Part shown: piece by piece, positions 52,005-60,958 of the stretch
Position numbering within the stretch: the stretch's first letter is position 1
Layout of the letters: the number at the start of each line of letters is the position of its first letter
Position numbers and translations under genes: made by a program
The notes under the pieces: generated by a model
Told to the model about the DNA's origin: nothing
What the model saw: the letters and a program-made list of their open reading frames with translations, nothing else
Database searches by the model: none
From: Fluviicola sp.
GTDB taxonomy: Bacteria > Bacteroidota > Bacteroidia > Flavobacteriales_D > Crocinitomicaceae
DNA: 64,000 nt
Direction of reading: 5' to 3'
NCBI GenBank assembly: GCA_029866325.1
Contig: JARWZO010000027.1
Coordinates: forward strand, 186,001-250,000

Positions 52005-52373
52005 GAAGGATTTTTGATGCTTGATTTTTGATGACTCACAGGTGGGAAACACGATTTAGGTCATTTTAATTGAAAATTGAAAATGTAAAATTGAAAAGGG
52101 GGGGGGCGCCAGGAAGAAATTATCAATTGGATAATGATCAATTATCAAGAAGTTGCCGGTTGAAAAAATTAGTTTAGCTAAATTAATCAAGTTTGTTTTC
52201 CTGAATCTACTTTTCAATTCTTCTAAAAAGGTTTCCAAAGTTGAGCTTCTGGATAAAATCTTATCAAAAATCAAGCATCAAAAATCCAACATCATCTAGT
52301 CATCTAACCAAGGTTTCCAAGATTGAGTTTTTAGGTAAAATCTCATCAAAAATCCAACATCAAAAATCAAGCA
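52005..52373. repeat. Repeat-rich intergenic region with inverted arms
   Basis: A perfect 25-bp sequence built from GGATTTTTGATGC and TTGATTTTTGAT (52008-52032) recurs inverted at 52263-52287. An imperfect direct repeat, AAGGTTTCCAA ... TCATCAAAAATCC, occurs at 52229-52287 and 52311-52356. Copy B of the copy A repeat lies inverted at 52040-52100. A nine-G tract is at 52098-52106. No gene is seen. Confidence 0.75.
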
Positions 52374-54269
52374 TTAATCGTTATAGATTCTCACCTGCTT
52401 AATATACAACTCTCTAGTCACGGCGCTGAATTTAAACTCCAAATCCAAACCAAAAGTATCATACTCTTCGTTGATTTTTGGCGTGTGTGCGTGTTTCCAG
52501 TAATAGCGTTTGATGCGCTCCAATTCCGATTGTAAAAGTTCTAGTTCGGTGTCAGAAAGCACCAGTTTCCCTTCGTTGAGATTGGATGTAGTAATGACCT
52601 CCGTTGTGCGTTTAAACGCTGATAATTCATTGGCAGGGTAAAGCACCAATTGATCGCAGATGATTCCTGCCGGAGGTGTCACCACACTTACATCGCCTTT
52701 TTGCACATTGATGATGAACCCGGCATAACTCTCGCGGTAAATGTTTTTGGTAATCGCGACACCATTGGCCGCTTCATCCGGAAAGGAACGATGCACCAAC
52801 ACACCCATGGCAACATCTTCGTCGGCAATCCCGAAATAAGTGCGTTCAATGTAGGCTTCATACGACCACAAACTTGCCCAAACGGTTTGTAAACCCTCTG
52901 AAATGGTTTTGTTGCAATCGTCTAGATCAACGGTTTTGGAAGCATACAAACCGGCTCCTGAAAAACCGGCAGCGTCTTCTGCATTGGTCGACGAGCGGAA
53001 ACGAAACGTGCGGAAACCCGAATCATCCAAACGGTTTTCCAACTGATGCAGCAAAGCCGTGTCGATTTTGGTTTTTGTGAAACACTTGCGAATGGCTTTG
53101 AGCTGCAACTGCAACGAATCGGGGTCGAGTGGGGGATGTGCGATCAATTTCCGGATCAATTCATCTGCTCCCGAACGCTTTGCGTGCTCTTCGTACCAAT
53201 AAAACGGTATGGCAAATCCTGCTTCGGGAACCTTGTAATTTCCGGATTGACTAACCGTGTAAAGCAACCCGAAATTCGCGGCTTTATTCCCGACTGTTTC
53301 TGCCAGTTTCGGTTCTAAATCGGCCGCAGCTATCAGCGATTTGGTTTCGAGATCTTTTTTCAGGTGAACCTTTTTTACATTGGTCGTTCCCAATGAAACT
53401 TCGGCCTTTTTAATGTAAAACGTATCTGACAAAATCGTGAGTTCCACCCATTGTTGATCGAGCGTACGTAAAAGTGAATCATTGTATAATCTCGTATAAA
53501 CTCCAATAGGAATGTGGCGGTTTTTGGCTAAGATGACCAAGTGACTCAAAGGCGTTTGAAAAGCCGTGAGCATCAAACCACGAACCGTTGGTAAATATTC
53601 AGGTGTAGCTTTGGTAAACACAATATCGGTTGCCAGAAGAGGCGTTTTTAAAGAATCGAAGTTTGGTTCAAAACGCAAACGTCCTTTCACTTTTCCTTCG
53701 CTGATTGCCTGATAATCGATAGCTGCATAAATATCACTTGGCGTGGCGGTTTTGATGTGTTTGTCGAGTTCGGGCTTCAGGGCTATTAGCCGCTCGGTAT
53801 TGAGTAAAAACACCAATTGTTCGCTGAAATAAGCGTTTGCTTTTACTGCTTCAAACAATTGAATGATCCGATTGGCAGGCATTTGGTCAAATACAGAAAG
53901 ATCGAGGTAATACATACCACTGGCTTCATTGCAATTGATGTTGGCTAACAGGTAATCGCGTTTTGAAGCTGCGTTGTAGTTCTCTTCGTTGAACACATAT
54001 AAATCGTACGGATAAAACAGTTGCTGTGTCGCAAAATCGTAGTGATAGCGGAAGTTTTTCGAACTGATAAAGTAGAGTTTCTCTTTTTTGGTATCAATGA
54101 TCAGTTTAATCGACGCAATGTTGCCGTACTTGGAAGAAAGCGGTTGACCTGCCAGTTGCAGGAATTGTTTCTTATCCGTAAGCGAAGTCAACGAACGCTG
54201 CGACCAAAGGATCACAACCGAAGAACAACAAATAAAAGTCAACAAAAATAAACGCAATCTCATAGTCAT
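52374..54269 (-). CDS. Exported protein with phosphohistidine and ATP-grasp (glucan water dikinase/PEP synthase-like) domains
   Basis: The 631-aa protein has a signal peptide (MRLRLFLLTFICCSSVVILWSQ, from the ATG at 54269 or 54263). Residues about 205-260 form a phosphohistidine domain with TPLSHLVILAKNRHIPIG (His243). Residues about 320-631 form the dikinase ATP-grasp domain: GNKAANFGLL (Lys329), RSSTNAEDAAGFSGAGLY (Arg424), VWASLWSYEAY, AMGVLVH and a closing YIKQVRIYND. The order phosphohistidine then ATP-grasp is that of glucan water dikinase, and the reverse of PEP synthase and PPDK. Export of an ATP-using dikinase is odd because ATP is absent outside the cytoplasm. The catalytic residues look intact, but activity and acceptor are unknown. 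Confidence 0.85.
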   Translation of the reverse strand: MTMRLRLFLLTFICCSSVVILWSQRSLTSLTDKKQFLQLAGQPLSSKYGNIASIKLIIDTKKEKLYFISSKNFRYHYDFATQQLFYPYDLYVFNEENYNAASKRDYLLANINCNEASGMYYLDLSVFDQMPANRIIQLFEAVKANAYFSEQLVFLLNTERLIALKPELDKHIKTATPSDIYAAIDYQAISEGKVKGRLRFEPNFDSLKTPLLATDIVFTKATPEYLPTVRGLMLTAFQTPLSHLVILAKNRHIPIGVYTRLYNDSLLRTLDQQWVELTILSDTFYIKKAEVSLGTTNVKKVHLKKDLETKSLIAAADLEPKLAETVGNKAANFGLLYTVSQSGNYKVPEAGFAIPFYWYEEHAKRSGADELIRKLIAHPPLDPDSLQLQLKAIRKCFTKTKIDTALLHQLENRLDDSGFRTFRFRSSTNAEDAAGFSGAGLYASKTVDLDDCNKTISEGLQTVWASLWSYEAYIERTYFGIADEDVAMGVLVHRSFPDEAANGVAITKNIYRESYAGFIINVQKGDVSVVTPPAGIICDQLVLYPANELSAFKRTTEVITTSNLNEGKLVLSDTELELLQSELERIKRYYWKHAHTPKINEEYDTFGLDLEFKFSAVTRELYIKQVRIYND

Positions 54270-54411
54270 TACTACACTTTAGTTTGCAATCGGTTTAATG
54301 GAGATGAAAAGAAAAGTCGTTTCCATAAACCTGATTTCACAACGAAGGTTAAAAATAGTCAAAGACCTGCACTGAATAGAAGAATCATTTATATTCGATA
54401 AAAAAAGAACG

Positions 54412-54888
54412 ATGAAACTACCAACTAAGATTCCTGTTTGGCGTACATTCCTCAATTGGATTATCGCCGTATTAATCGGAAGTTTTATTTGGCCCTTGCT
54501 GGCATCAATGTTTAAAGGTGGTCCGGATGATCTCGAAGAAGCAGGTGCGCTAATGCTTATTTCTGTGATGATAAGCGGAATGACCTCTTTGCCAACCATT
54601 CTCTTAATGACACTTGCCAACTGGATTCTCAATAAACGGGAACTAGAGCGAAAAGCGTACCAACTCATTCATCTGGCCATTCACTTGTTTTTGGCGATGC
54701 TAACATTCTTTGTATTGTATGTTTTTGCAGATCATTTATCAGGAACGGAAACCTTTCAGTTTTTGTTAATTGCGTTTTCGTATACCTTAGCCGGAATCTG
54801 TACATGGGCTGTGACCTTTGCCATTTATCGCCGGAAAGCACTGGCACCATCTCCGTATTCAAGTGAAATTTTGGATGAAATCGTTTAA
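54412..54888 (+). CDS. Four-helix membrane protein, first of a tandem pair
   Basis: The 158-aa protein has four hydrophobic segments (about 14-35, 44-66, 83-105, 115-137). It shares with its neighbour TLLNWIIAVLIGSF, SLPTILLMTLANWILNKRELERKAYQLIHL and CTWAVTFAIYRRK. The pair begins and ends with the same pattern, so they arose by tandem duplication. Function unknown. A TATATTCG, one base off the -7 consensus, lies upstream. Confidence 0.7.
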   Translation: MKLPTKIPVWRTFLNWIIAVLIGSFIWPLLASMFKGGPDDLEEAGALMLISVMISGMTSLPTILLMTLANWILNKRELERKAYQLIHLAIHLFLAMLTFFVLYVFADHLSGTETFQFLLIAFSYTLAGICTWAVTFAIYRRKALAPSPYSSEILDEIV

Positions 54889-54914
54889 ACAACCATTCCT
54901 AAAGCACTTGTGAA

Positions 54915-55346
54915 ATGAGTGATAGACTCTTCATCCCCATCCGGATTACTATCCTTAATTGGTTCATCACTGTTTTGGTGGGTAGTTTTGTCTATTCAAT
55001 CTTAAATAATTATTTCACGAAAAGCGGCGAAAATCTGTATCAAATAGTTCGGTTTTCTGGGCTTACAGCAACGTTTAGCGGACTCTATTCCTTACCTGCT
55101 TTGGTTGGAATGATAGTAGTGAATTGGTTCCTTAATAAACGGCAATTATTACCTCGCAGGTATCAGGTAATTCATACCATTGTGCAGCTATTGGTAGTGA
55201 TTCCGTCCTTTTTATTGCTTGTTTTGGGCAACAATAAAGTAACCTATGTCGATTTGATTTATTTGCTGCCGCTGTTTGTTACCTTTAACTGTGTTTCGCT
55301 AATTGTGTGGGCCATAACGTTTTCCATTTACAGATCGAAGGATTGA
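54915..55346 (+). CDS. Four-helix membrane protein, second of a tandem pair
   Basis: The 143-aa paralogue of the preceding gene has the same four-segment layout and shared stretches (ITILNWFITVLVGSF, SLPALVGMIVVNWFLNKRQLLPRRYQVIHT, IVWAITFSIYRSKD). It starts 26 bases after the first gene's stop, so both share a transcript. Function unknown. Confidence 0.7.
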   Translation: MSDRLFIPIRITILNWFITVLVGSFVYSILNNYFTKSGENLYQIVRFSGLTATFSGLYSLPALVGMIVVNWFLNKRQLLPRRYQVIHTIVQLLVVIPSFLLLVLGNNKVTYVDLIYLLPLFVTFNCVSLIVWAITFSIYRSKD

Positions 55347-55515
55347 ATGATGAAAACAGATTCCCGGTCGTTTCAGTTCATTACTAAAAATCAAGTTGCG
55401 GCTATTATCTAGTATCGAAACAACACGGAAATCTGTTTAGGGATTGCTCCCGCTTACTTCACCAATGAAATTTTTGTCTTTATTACTTAGCTAACTGTCA
55501 ATTGGTAAATGGTTT

Positions 55516-56706
55516 TTACAATTTAAGTATGCGTTCGGTATACACTTCGTTTCCGACTTTCACATGAATCAAGTATGCTCCGTTTGCCACGGTAATTCCG
55601 GATAAGTTTACTGGTAACTCATTGAAACCTGGGTTGAGTAGTTGTTCTTCCAATGTAATGATTTCTCTACCCGATAAATCGGTTACCGAAATGGTTACAG
55701 GAGCATTTTTCTTTAGAGCAACGTGCACATTCACGACCTCTTTAAACGGATTGGGTGAAATACCAACTGTTCCGGCTTCTAAAACACTGGTTTCCAAACC
55801 TGCTATACCTGAGTAATTATAGATATTATCCAGATAGGTGCGCACGCTGTCTTTGTTGTCTTCGGTTAACGCGCCTTCGTAAACGATCATTGAGGCCACA
55901 TCACCGTACATTCCCACATCGCCCTGGGTTTTGAAATTGGAAAACAAATATCCCAAACGGAAGTTGGTTCCGTTCACATGTACCACATTTGTTACGTCTA
56001 CTCCATTGATGACACATGTTACAGTGTCAGTGGCCGATCGGTGAATTTCGATGAGTTGCCATTCGTCAAGCGCAACTGAATTGTCAGGAGAAATCTGAAC
56101 AACTTGCGAAGGACCATTCATGTGAAATAGCAGTGAATTGTTGGATACCTTGTGCTGTAGATTTGAGTGAGCCTGACCAAAATAGTACCAATTGCCGGTT
56201 GGAGTTTGGTCGATAGGCTTGCACAACAAAAAAATCGAAAAGGCACTGTCGAGCGTCATGATATCCGAAACCTGATTCTCGATGGTTTTATCTTGGTAAA
56301 ACACACCATAAGGCGCTCCGCCTCGCACACAGGGCTGTCCGTTGAGGCAATCCGGGACATAACACGGTTTTTCGTGGTCGTCTTGACCAAAGTTACGTCC
56401 GTGTGTATATTCCGGCGGATTAAATCCGTTGGCAGGAATGTATCCCGAACGGTCTTGCCAACGTCTCACACAACCATCCGGACAAGTAGTAATGTCGCAG
56501 TATTGCTCGTCTATCGGAGCTTGTTCGGTATTGGGATGATTGAAACAAAAGCTGTCTGCGCAATGAGCAACATGAAGGTTGGTGTCAATGTCTATACTTT
56601 GCACAAAGAAAACCAATGTATCCAGATCTTCGGGCACAAATTGGGCTCGGACCGGCGTGCTTGCCAGTGCACAAAAAGCGAGTAGAAGAGAAGAGAAATA
56701 ACGCAT
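55516..56706 (-). CDS. T9SS-exported LamG-like (concanavalin A-fold) protein
   Basis: From the ATG at 56706 the protein is 396 aa with a signal peptide (MRYFSSLLLAFCALASTPVRAQ). The centre (about 150-290, with ITIFLLCKPI, WQLIEIHRSATDTVTCVINGVDV and GMYGDVASMIVYEGALTEDNKDSV) is a LamG/lectin-like jelly-roll. The last 80 residues (ISPNPFKEVVNVHV to YTERILKL) are a T9SS type A sorting domain. Cysteines are frequent in the N-terminal third (CADSFCFNHP, CDITTCPDGCVRRW). It follows another T9SS protein gene with a 19-base gap and is probably co-transcribed with it. Ligand unknown. Confidence 0.85.
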   Translation of the reverse strand: MRYFSSLLLAFCALASTPVRAQFVPEDLDTLVFFVQSIDIDTNLHVAHCADSFCFNHPNTEQAPIDEQYCDITTCPDGCVRRWQDRSGYIPANGFNPPEYTHGRNFGQDDHEKPCYVPDCLNGQPCVRGGAPYGVFYQDKTIENQVSDIMTLDSAFSIFLLCKPIDQTPTGNWYYFGQAHSNLQHKVSNNSLLFHMNGPSQVVQISPDNSVALDEWQLIEIHRSATDTVTCVINGVDVTNVVHVNGTNFRLGYLFSNFKTQGDVGMYGDVASMIVYEGALTEDNKDSVRTYLDNIYNYSGIAGLETSVLEAGTVGISPNPFKEVVNVHVALKKNAPVTISVTDLSGREIITLEEQLLNPGFNELPVNLSGITVANGAYLIHVKVGNEVYTERILKL

Positions 56707-56725
56707 AGAAATAATTATTTGAAGA

Positions 56726-58471
56726 TTAGTGAACATAAAATACCTGAGAAATGTGTTGAGTTTGTTGATTGCCCACACGAATGAAATACTGGCCTTTGGC
56801 ATAGTTGGTGAGCGGAAGTTCGAAGTTGTTGCTTCCTTCGTCCAATGAAAGTGTGCGATGTTCCACTATTCGGCCGGTGGCATCGGTAACGGATAATTCA
56901 AAAGCGGTTTCGGTGGTTGAATAAATGATGAAGTTTATTTCTTCGGTTCCCGGGTTCGGAAAAGCGCTCAGTATAGAAATACCTTCAAAATTGACACTTT
57001 TCAGTTCCGAATAAGTGAATGTTCCATCCAGATCTACTTCTTTTAAGCGATAGTAAGAAGTCCCTGATAAGGCGTGTTCATCGATCAACTCATAGTGAAT
57101 TGGTGCCAAGCTCAATCCTACGGCATCAACTGTTCCAATAGCTTCAAATTGAACACCATCTAACGTTCGTTCTACCACAAAATAATCCGTATTGATTTCG
57201 CTCGCTGTAATCCAATCGGCAAGTACATTTCTTTCTTCCAGTGCAGTTACATTAAAGGCGATTAATTCCACAGGTAATGGAGAGCAGTTGATATAGGCGT
57301 CTGTTTCCGGTCCGAAAGTGGCAAATCCCATAGGTGTAGTTTGGTTGTCGAATTCAGTTTTGATCCAATCTGCAAATCGCGGTTCGTTTAGAATGCGAAC
57401 TTCATCCAAAAATCCTTTCAAAAAACGGGTGGCATTCAGGTCGGTTCGGCTACCCAGAAATATATTTCCCGGCGGTGTGTACGGATCACTTCCCTGAAAA
57501 GACAAGGTAGCAATCTCCACTCCATCAACATACACCCAATCTCCACCGGGAGCATTCCCCACAACAAACGTGTAGTAATGCCAGTTTCCGTCGGCGTAAC
57601 CCGGAGAACTGTCTAATCCTTCGGTACTAATCGCATCATTTTGATCCATAAAGATGGTTTTCAACACATCAATATCACCAACTACCGGGCAGGATGATTC
57701 TGCAAAATAGACGTTAAGCGAATGTTGAAGTCCGTAATTATTATGGCTGAACATATATTGATAAGAGGTGCCCGAATTATCATCGATGCGAAACCAAAAG
57801 GATACCGTAAAGCCCAGTGGAGCGCTCGAATAATCAAATCCTGGTACTACAACGTAATCATTTGTTCCGTCAAATGAAAGAGCTTCGTCAATTATGCCGG
57901 GTACCGAATTCGCGATTGTCATGCCACCGTTGGCTGTTCCGTTGTTTGAATTGCTGGTGGCGTCTCTCATTTGCGGAGCGCCTGTGCTCGGGTTGTTTTG
58001 CAGGTGCTGCACCATTTTGTAGGCTGCCGACCAAGCGTCAACAGATTCGGTAGGTGAAGCAATGGAACTATTGCCATAATACAGATGAAATAGCGTGTTT
58101 CCAGTAGCGTAAAGAACAGGAAACCTTACCCAAACCAATAGTTCGCCTGTGGTAGGAACGTAGCGTTCTATTTGGTGGTAAAGCGGTTGACTGCAATCAT
58201 CCAGGGTAAAAATAATGTCATTTCCGATTGCGCTGTAAACATGCCCGCCGTTTATAGTAGTTCTTAAATCCGGATCAATTAAGTGTAACAGCACCGGAAA
58301 GTCTGTGTGATCAGTAAGTCCGGTAACATTTGCCGCATCGATTGTTCCTACTTTAGACCATGCATATCCAAATGGTTGAGACCATCCTTTAACAGAACAA
58401 AAAAAGAAGGTAAATAAAACAAAGAATAGTGCATGAAATAGGTTGTGCAATTTGAAGGTAGAGTTTTTCAT
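56726..58471 (-). CDS. T9SS-exported protein with DUF2341 and LamG-like domains
   Basis: The 581-aa protein has a signal-type start (LFFVLFTFFFCSVKGWSQ), a DUF2341 domain (about 45-150, LTDHTDFPVLLHLIDPDL and LLVWVRFPVLYATGNTLFHLYYGN), a LamG-like domain (about 195-370, DYVVVPGFDYSSAPLGFTVSFWFRIDDNSG) and a C-terminal T9SS sorting domain (about 505-581, LSAFPNPGTEEINFII). DUF2341 is usual in archaeal and bacterial surface glycoproteins. It is the first gene of a two-gene unit with the LamG-like gene downstream. Confidence 0.85.
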   Translation of the reverse strand: MKNSTFKLHNLFHALFFVLFTFFFCSVKGWSQPFGYAWSKVGTIDAANVTGLTDHTDFPVLLHLIDPDLRTTINGGHVYSAIGNDIIFTLDDCSQPLYHQIERYVPTTGELLVWVRFPVLYATGNTLFHLYYGNSSIASPTESVDAWSAAYKMVQHLQNNPSTGAPQMRDATSNSNNGTANGGMTIANSVPGIIDEALSFDGTNDYVVVPGFDYSSAPLGFTVSFWFRIDDNSGTSYQYMFSHNNYGLQHSLNVYFAESSCPVVGDIDVLKTIFMDQNDAISTEGLDSSPGYADGNWHYYTFVVGNAPGGDWVYVDGVEIATLSFQGSDPYTPPGNIFLGSRTDLNATRFLKGFLDEVRILNEPRFADWIKTEFDNQTTPMGFATFGPETDAYINCSPLPVELIAFNVTALEERNVLADWITASEINTDYFVVERTLDGVQFEAIGTVDAVGLSLAPIHYELIDEHALSGTSYYRLKEVDLDGTFTYSELKSVNFEGISILSAFPNPGTEEINFIIYSTTETAFELSVTDATGRIVEHRTLSLDEGSNNFELPLTNYAKGQYFIRVGNQQTQHISQVFYVH

Positions 58472-58796
58472 AGTTGTAGCGTAATATCGGAGGTAGCTCG
58501 CCGATGGTTTCTATGTCCAAATTGAGAAGTATTTGTATAAGAATCAATGGTGCTTGCCGCGAAATCAAGGTCTTGCAATCCAACAACCGATTAGTGCTTA
58601 TAAAACACGTGTTGAATCTAATGAATGCAACCTGTTACTTTCTTAAAGTTGTTTGAATTGTAAAGAGAAGATTTCTGTCAATTGCGTTTTTTTTCAATAG
58701 AATGTTTAGTTGAGAAATTTCTAGAAAAAAATGGTTTCAAGAATACAGGCAACTTTTCGTTTTTAGCCTTGGTAATTGTACCAGAGCCGTTTAACA
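58472..58796. other. Intergenic region between divergent genes
   Basis: There are 325 bases. No convincing gene is present. Promoter boxes for either side are not exact: a TAGCCTTG-like element near 58766 is the best for the epimerase-like gene. Confidence 0.4.
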
Positions 58797-60344
58797 ATGA
58801 ATGCAATAATTCACACAATTAGTATCGTTTTTGTGTTATCCAATGCCATTGGTCAACAGCTGCTTCCTTATGAATCGTTGACTCATTTTGATGTTGAAAA
58901 ATATTCAAAACAGTATGAACGTACTTTTGATACGAATGGAATTATCGTTCAGAAAAAAGAATACCATGCGCTTACGATTGGTTTTTACGGGATCATGAAT
59001 TACGATGCTTTTAAACAAACCGGTGATTCACTTTATTATAGACGGGTAATTAATCAATACAACTATTTCAAGGATACATCCAAGTTGATTTTCTTCAACG
59101 ATCAAAGCTTGGGACTGCCTTACCGGTTTGAGTTTAAAGGATTAAAAGAACCGTGGTATTCCGGCATGACCCAGGGCGTTGCGGCTTCCTTTTTATTACG
59201 CTATTACGATCTCACAAAAGATAAAGAAGCCTTGCGTCTTAGTAAACAACTAATTAACTTTATGTTGAAACCGGAAAGCGAAGGAGGGACTATTGGACGC
59301 ACTAAAGAAGGAGAATTATGGATTGAAGAATACCCCAATCTTACTTCTTCTAAATCAGTTTTAAACGGATTTATCAATGGACTGATAGGGTTGAAAGAAT
59401 ATTGCATGTATTTTCCTGATGATCAATTTGCTGCTTCAATACACGATAGTTGTTATGCTGCATTGTTTCATAGTTTGGATAAATACAATACTGCCAATTG
59501 GACCAATTACAGCAGGAATTCAGGACCGGTTACAAATTCCTACATGCGCTATGAATTAGAAGAGTTCGATCATTTATATTCCATGTACCACGATGTACGA
59601 TTGCGGGATCAAATGCGGATTTGGGCAATGTTTTCACTTGGAAAGTTTGATAACGAACTTAAATTTTTGAAGCGACCAAAGTATGATTTCGCGGCAGTTT
59701 TACCCTACGATAAGAAAATTGACGGTTGCAGTTTCAATCAATATGAATTGTTTTCAAAATCAATGGTTAACTGTCTTGTCAGGCACTCGGGAAGAAAAAA
59801 AAGCAAATATGAACTTCAAAAAGAGAGTTATTATTGCGAATTGAGATTAACGGATCAATTACTTAAAACAACTCAACCTCAACTGCTAGCATTTTGCAAC
59901 GGAAAAAAAGTGGAGATCACAACCGAAATAAAAGAAGGGTGCTTATCTGCAAGCGCAACTACTCCGTTTGATGCGATTAAAGTACATTTCAAACGCAAAC
60001 CACAAGTTGATACTTCCGAAGTTAAGCTAATGGTTTATGATTACAGACATTCTGACATTCCGCAGTTTGCTTGTTATACACTCTCGAAAAAAGAGTACCT
60101 TACAAAGGGTGAAGTAGTTAAATTCACCGGTAATCAAGTCAATTCAACTGGTGCCAAAGTGTATTACCGATTTGGAAAAAAACAGGACATGGTGAAAGAT
60201 AAAAAGTATTCCATTGAACAATCGTTTGATTTTGAAACAGGATCTTTTGTTGTTCAGGAAACCGGGATTTATGAGTTTTTTGTTAGTTACGATATCACTC
60301 ATCCAGTTTCGCAAATTAACCAGATGAAGATCATTCACCAATAA
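58797..60344 (+). CDS. Exported glucuronyl C5-epimerase-like protein
   Basis: From the ATG at 58797 the protein is 515 aa with a signal-type start (MNAIIHTISIVFVLSNAIG). Residues about 60-340 match the D-glucuronyl C5-epimerase C-terminal domain: PWYSGMTQGVAASFLLRYYDLTKDKEAL, LWIEEYPNLTSSKSVLNGFINGLIGLKEY and SYMRYELEEFDHLYSMY. In animals that domain epimerises glucuronate in heparan sulfate. Bacterial members act on uronate-containing polymers. The C-terminal 150 residues are beta-rich and have no name. It stands alone. An upstream TTG at 58776 is not a good start. Substrate unknown. Confidence 0.8.
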   Translation: MNAIIHTISIVFVLSNAIGQQLLPYESLTHFDVEKYSKQYERTFDTNGIIVQKKEYHALTIGFYGIMNYDAFKQTGDSLYYRRVINQYNYFKDTSKLIFFNDQSLGLPYRFEFKGLKEPWYSGMTQGVAASFLLRYYDLTKDKEALRLSKQLINFMLKPESEGGTIGRTKEGELWIEEYPNLTSSKSVLNGFINGLIGLKEYCMYFPDDQFAASIHDSCYAALFHSLDKYNTANWTNYSRNSGPVTNSYMRYELEEFDHLYSMYHDVRLRDQMRIWAMFSLGKFDNELKFLKRPKYDFAAVLPYDKKIDGCSFNQYELFSKSMVNCLVRHSGRKKSKYELQKESYYCELRLTDQLLKTTQPQLLAFCNGKKVEITTEIKEGCLSASATTPFDAIKVHFKRKPQVDTSEVKLMVYDYRHSDIPQFACYTLSKKEYLTKGEVVKFTGNQVNSTGAKVYYRFGKKQDMVKDKKYSIEQSFDFETGSFVVQETGIYEFFVSYDITHPVSQINQMKIIHQ

Positions 60345-60373
60345 TTTTAATTTCAAACAGTATAATTTAACGT

Positions 60374-60381
60374 TATTTTTG
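60374..60381 (+). promoter_or_regulatory. -7 element of the LprI-like gene
   Basis: TATTTTTG matches TAnnTTTG exactly, 13 bases before the ATG at 60395. Confidence 0.55.
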
Positions 60382-60394
60382 GCAAAAAACTGCC

Positions 60395-60958
60395 ATGAAA
60401 AAGTTACTGTTCCCACTTTTTGTTTTTTCCCTTTCACTAAGCTGGTCGCAATTGGAAGACGAACAACTTGATTCTCTGAAAAAAGTTTGGACCATCGAAT
60501 TGACACAACAAATGACCGAATTGGGCATTGGTGAAGAAGACCACGAAGGTTGGGTTGGATTTTCAGATTCTATTTACAGTATCTATGCAAAAGACACGTT
60601 TTTGTTAAACCATATTTGGACGCTTCAGGCAGATGCCGATCAAACAACTTATGGGATGGCCCGTGCTGCTTATGATTGCGAAAGCGGATATGACCAATTG
60701 CTGAATAAATATTATGTCATCTTGTTGAAAAAACTTTCGAAAGAGGATCAATTAATGCTCAAAGAATCACAACGCAATTGGATCAAATTTCGTGATTCGG
60801 AACAGTTATTGAGTCAGCGATTGACCGATCCGAGCTATTCCGGTGGAGGAACGATTCAGCAGTTGATTTATAGTAGTTGGACGGTAAGTCTGACGCAAAA
60901 ACGAGTGAATGAATTGGTCGATTACTTAATGCGCATCTGGAATGAAGAAGGTGAATGA
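60395..60958 (+). CDS. LprI-like exported protein (DUF1311)
   Basis: The 187-aa protein has a signal peptide (MKKLLFPLFVFSLSLSWSQ). The C-terminal half fits DUF1311/LprI, known as a lysozyme inhibitor in Mycobacterium: YDCESGYDQLLNKYYVILLKKLSKEDQLMLKESQRNWIKFRDSEQLL. Only one cysteine is left in the mature domain, so the usual disulfide is absent. Whether it inhibits lysozyme is not known. It overlaps the methyltransferase gene by 17 bases. Confidence 0.8.
   Translation: MKKLLFPLFVFSLSLSWSQLEDEQLDSLKKVWTIELTQQMTELGIGEEDHEGWVGFSDSIYSIYAKDTFLLNHIWTLQADADQTTYGMARAAYDCESGYDQLLNKYYVILLKKLSKEDQLMLKESQRNWIKFRDSEQLLSQRLTDPSYSGGGTIQQLIYSSWTVSLTQKRVNELVDYLMRIWNEEGE

Noticed and set aside
55347-55515. 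A terminator built from distant AAACAGATT/AATCTGTTT pairs
   Set aside because: The arms are about 75 bases apart and there is no T-run.
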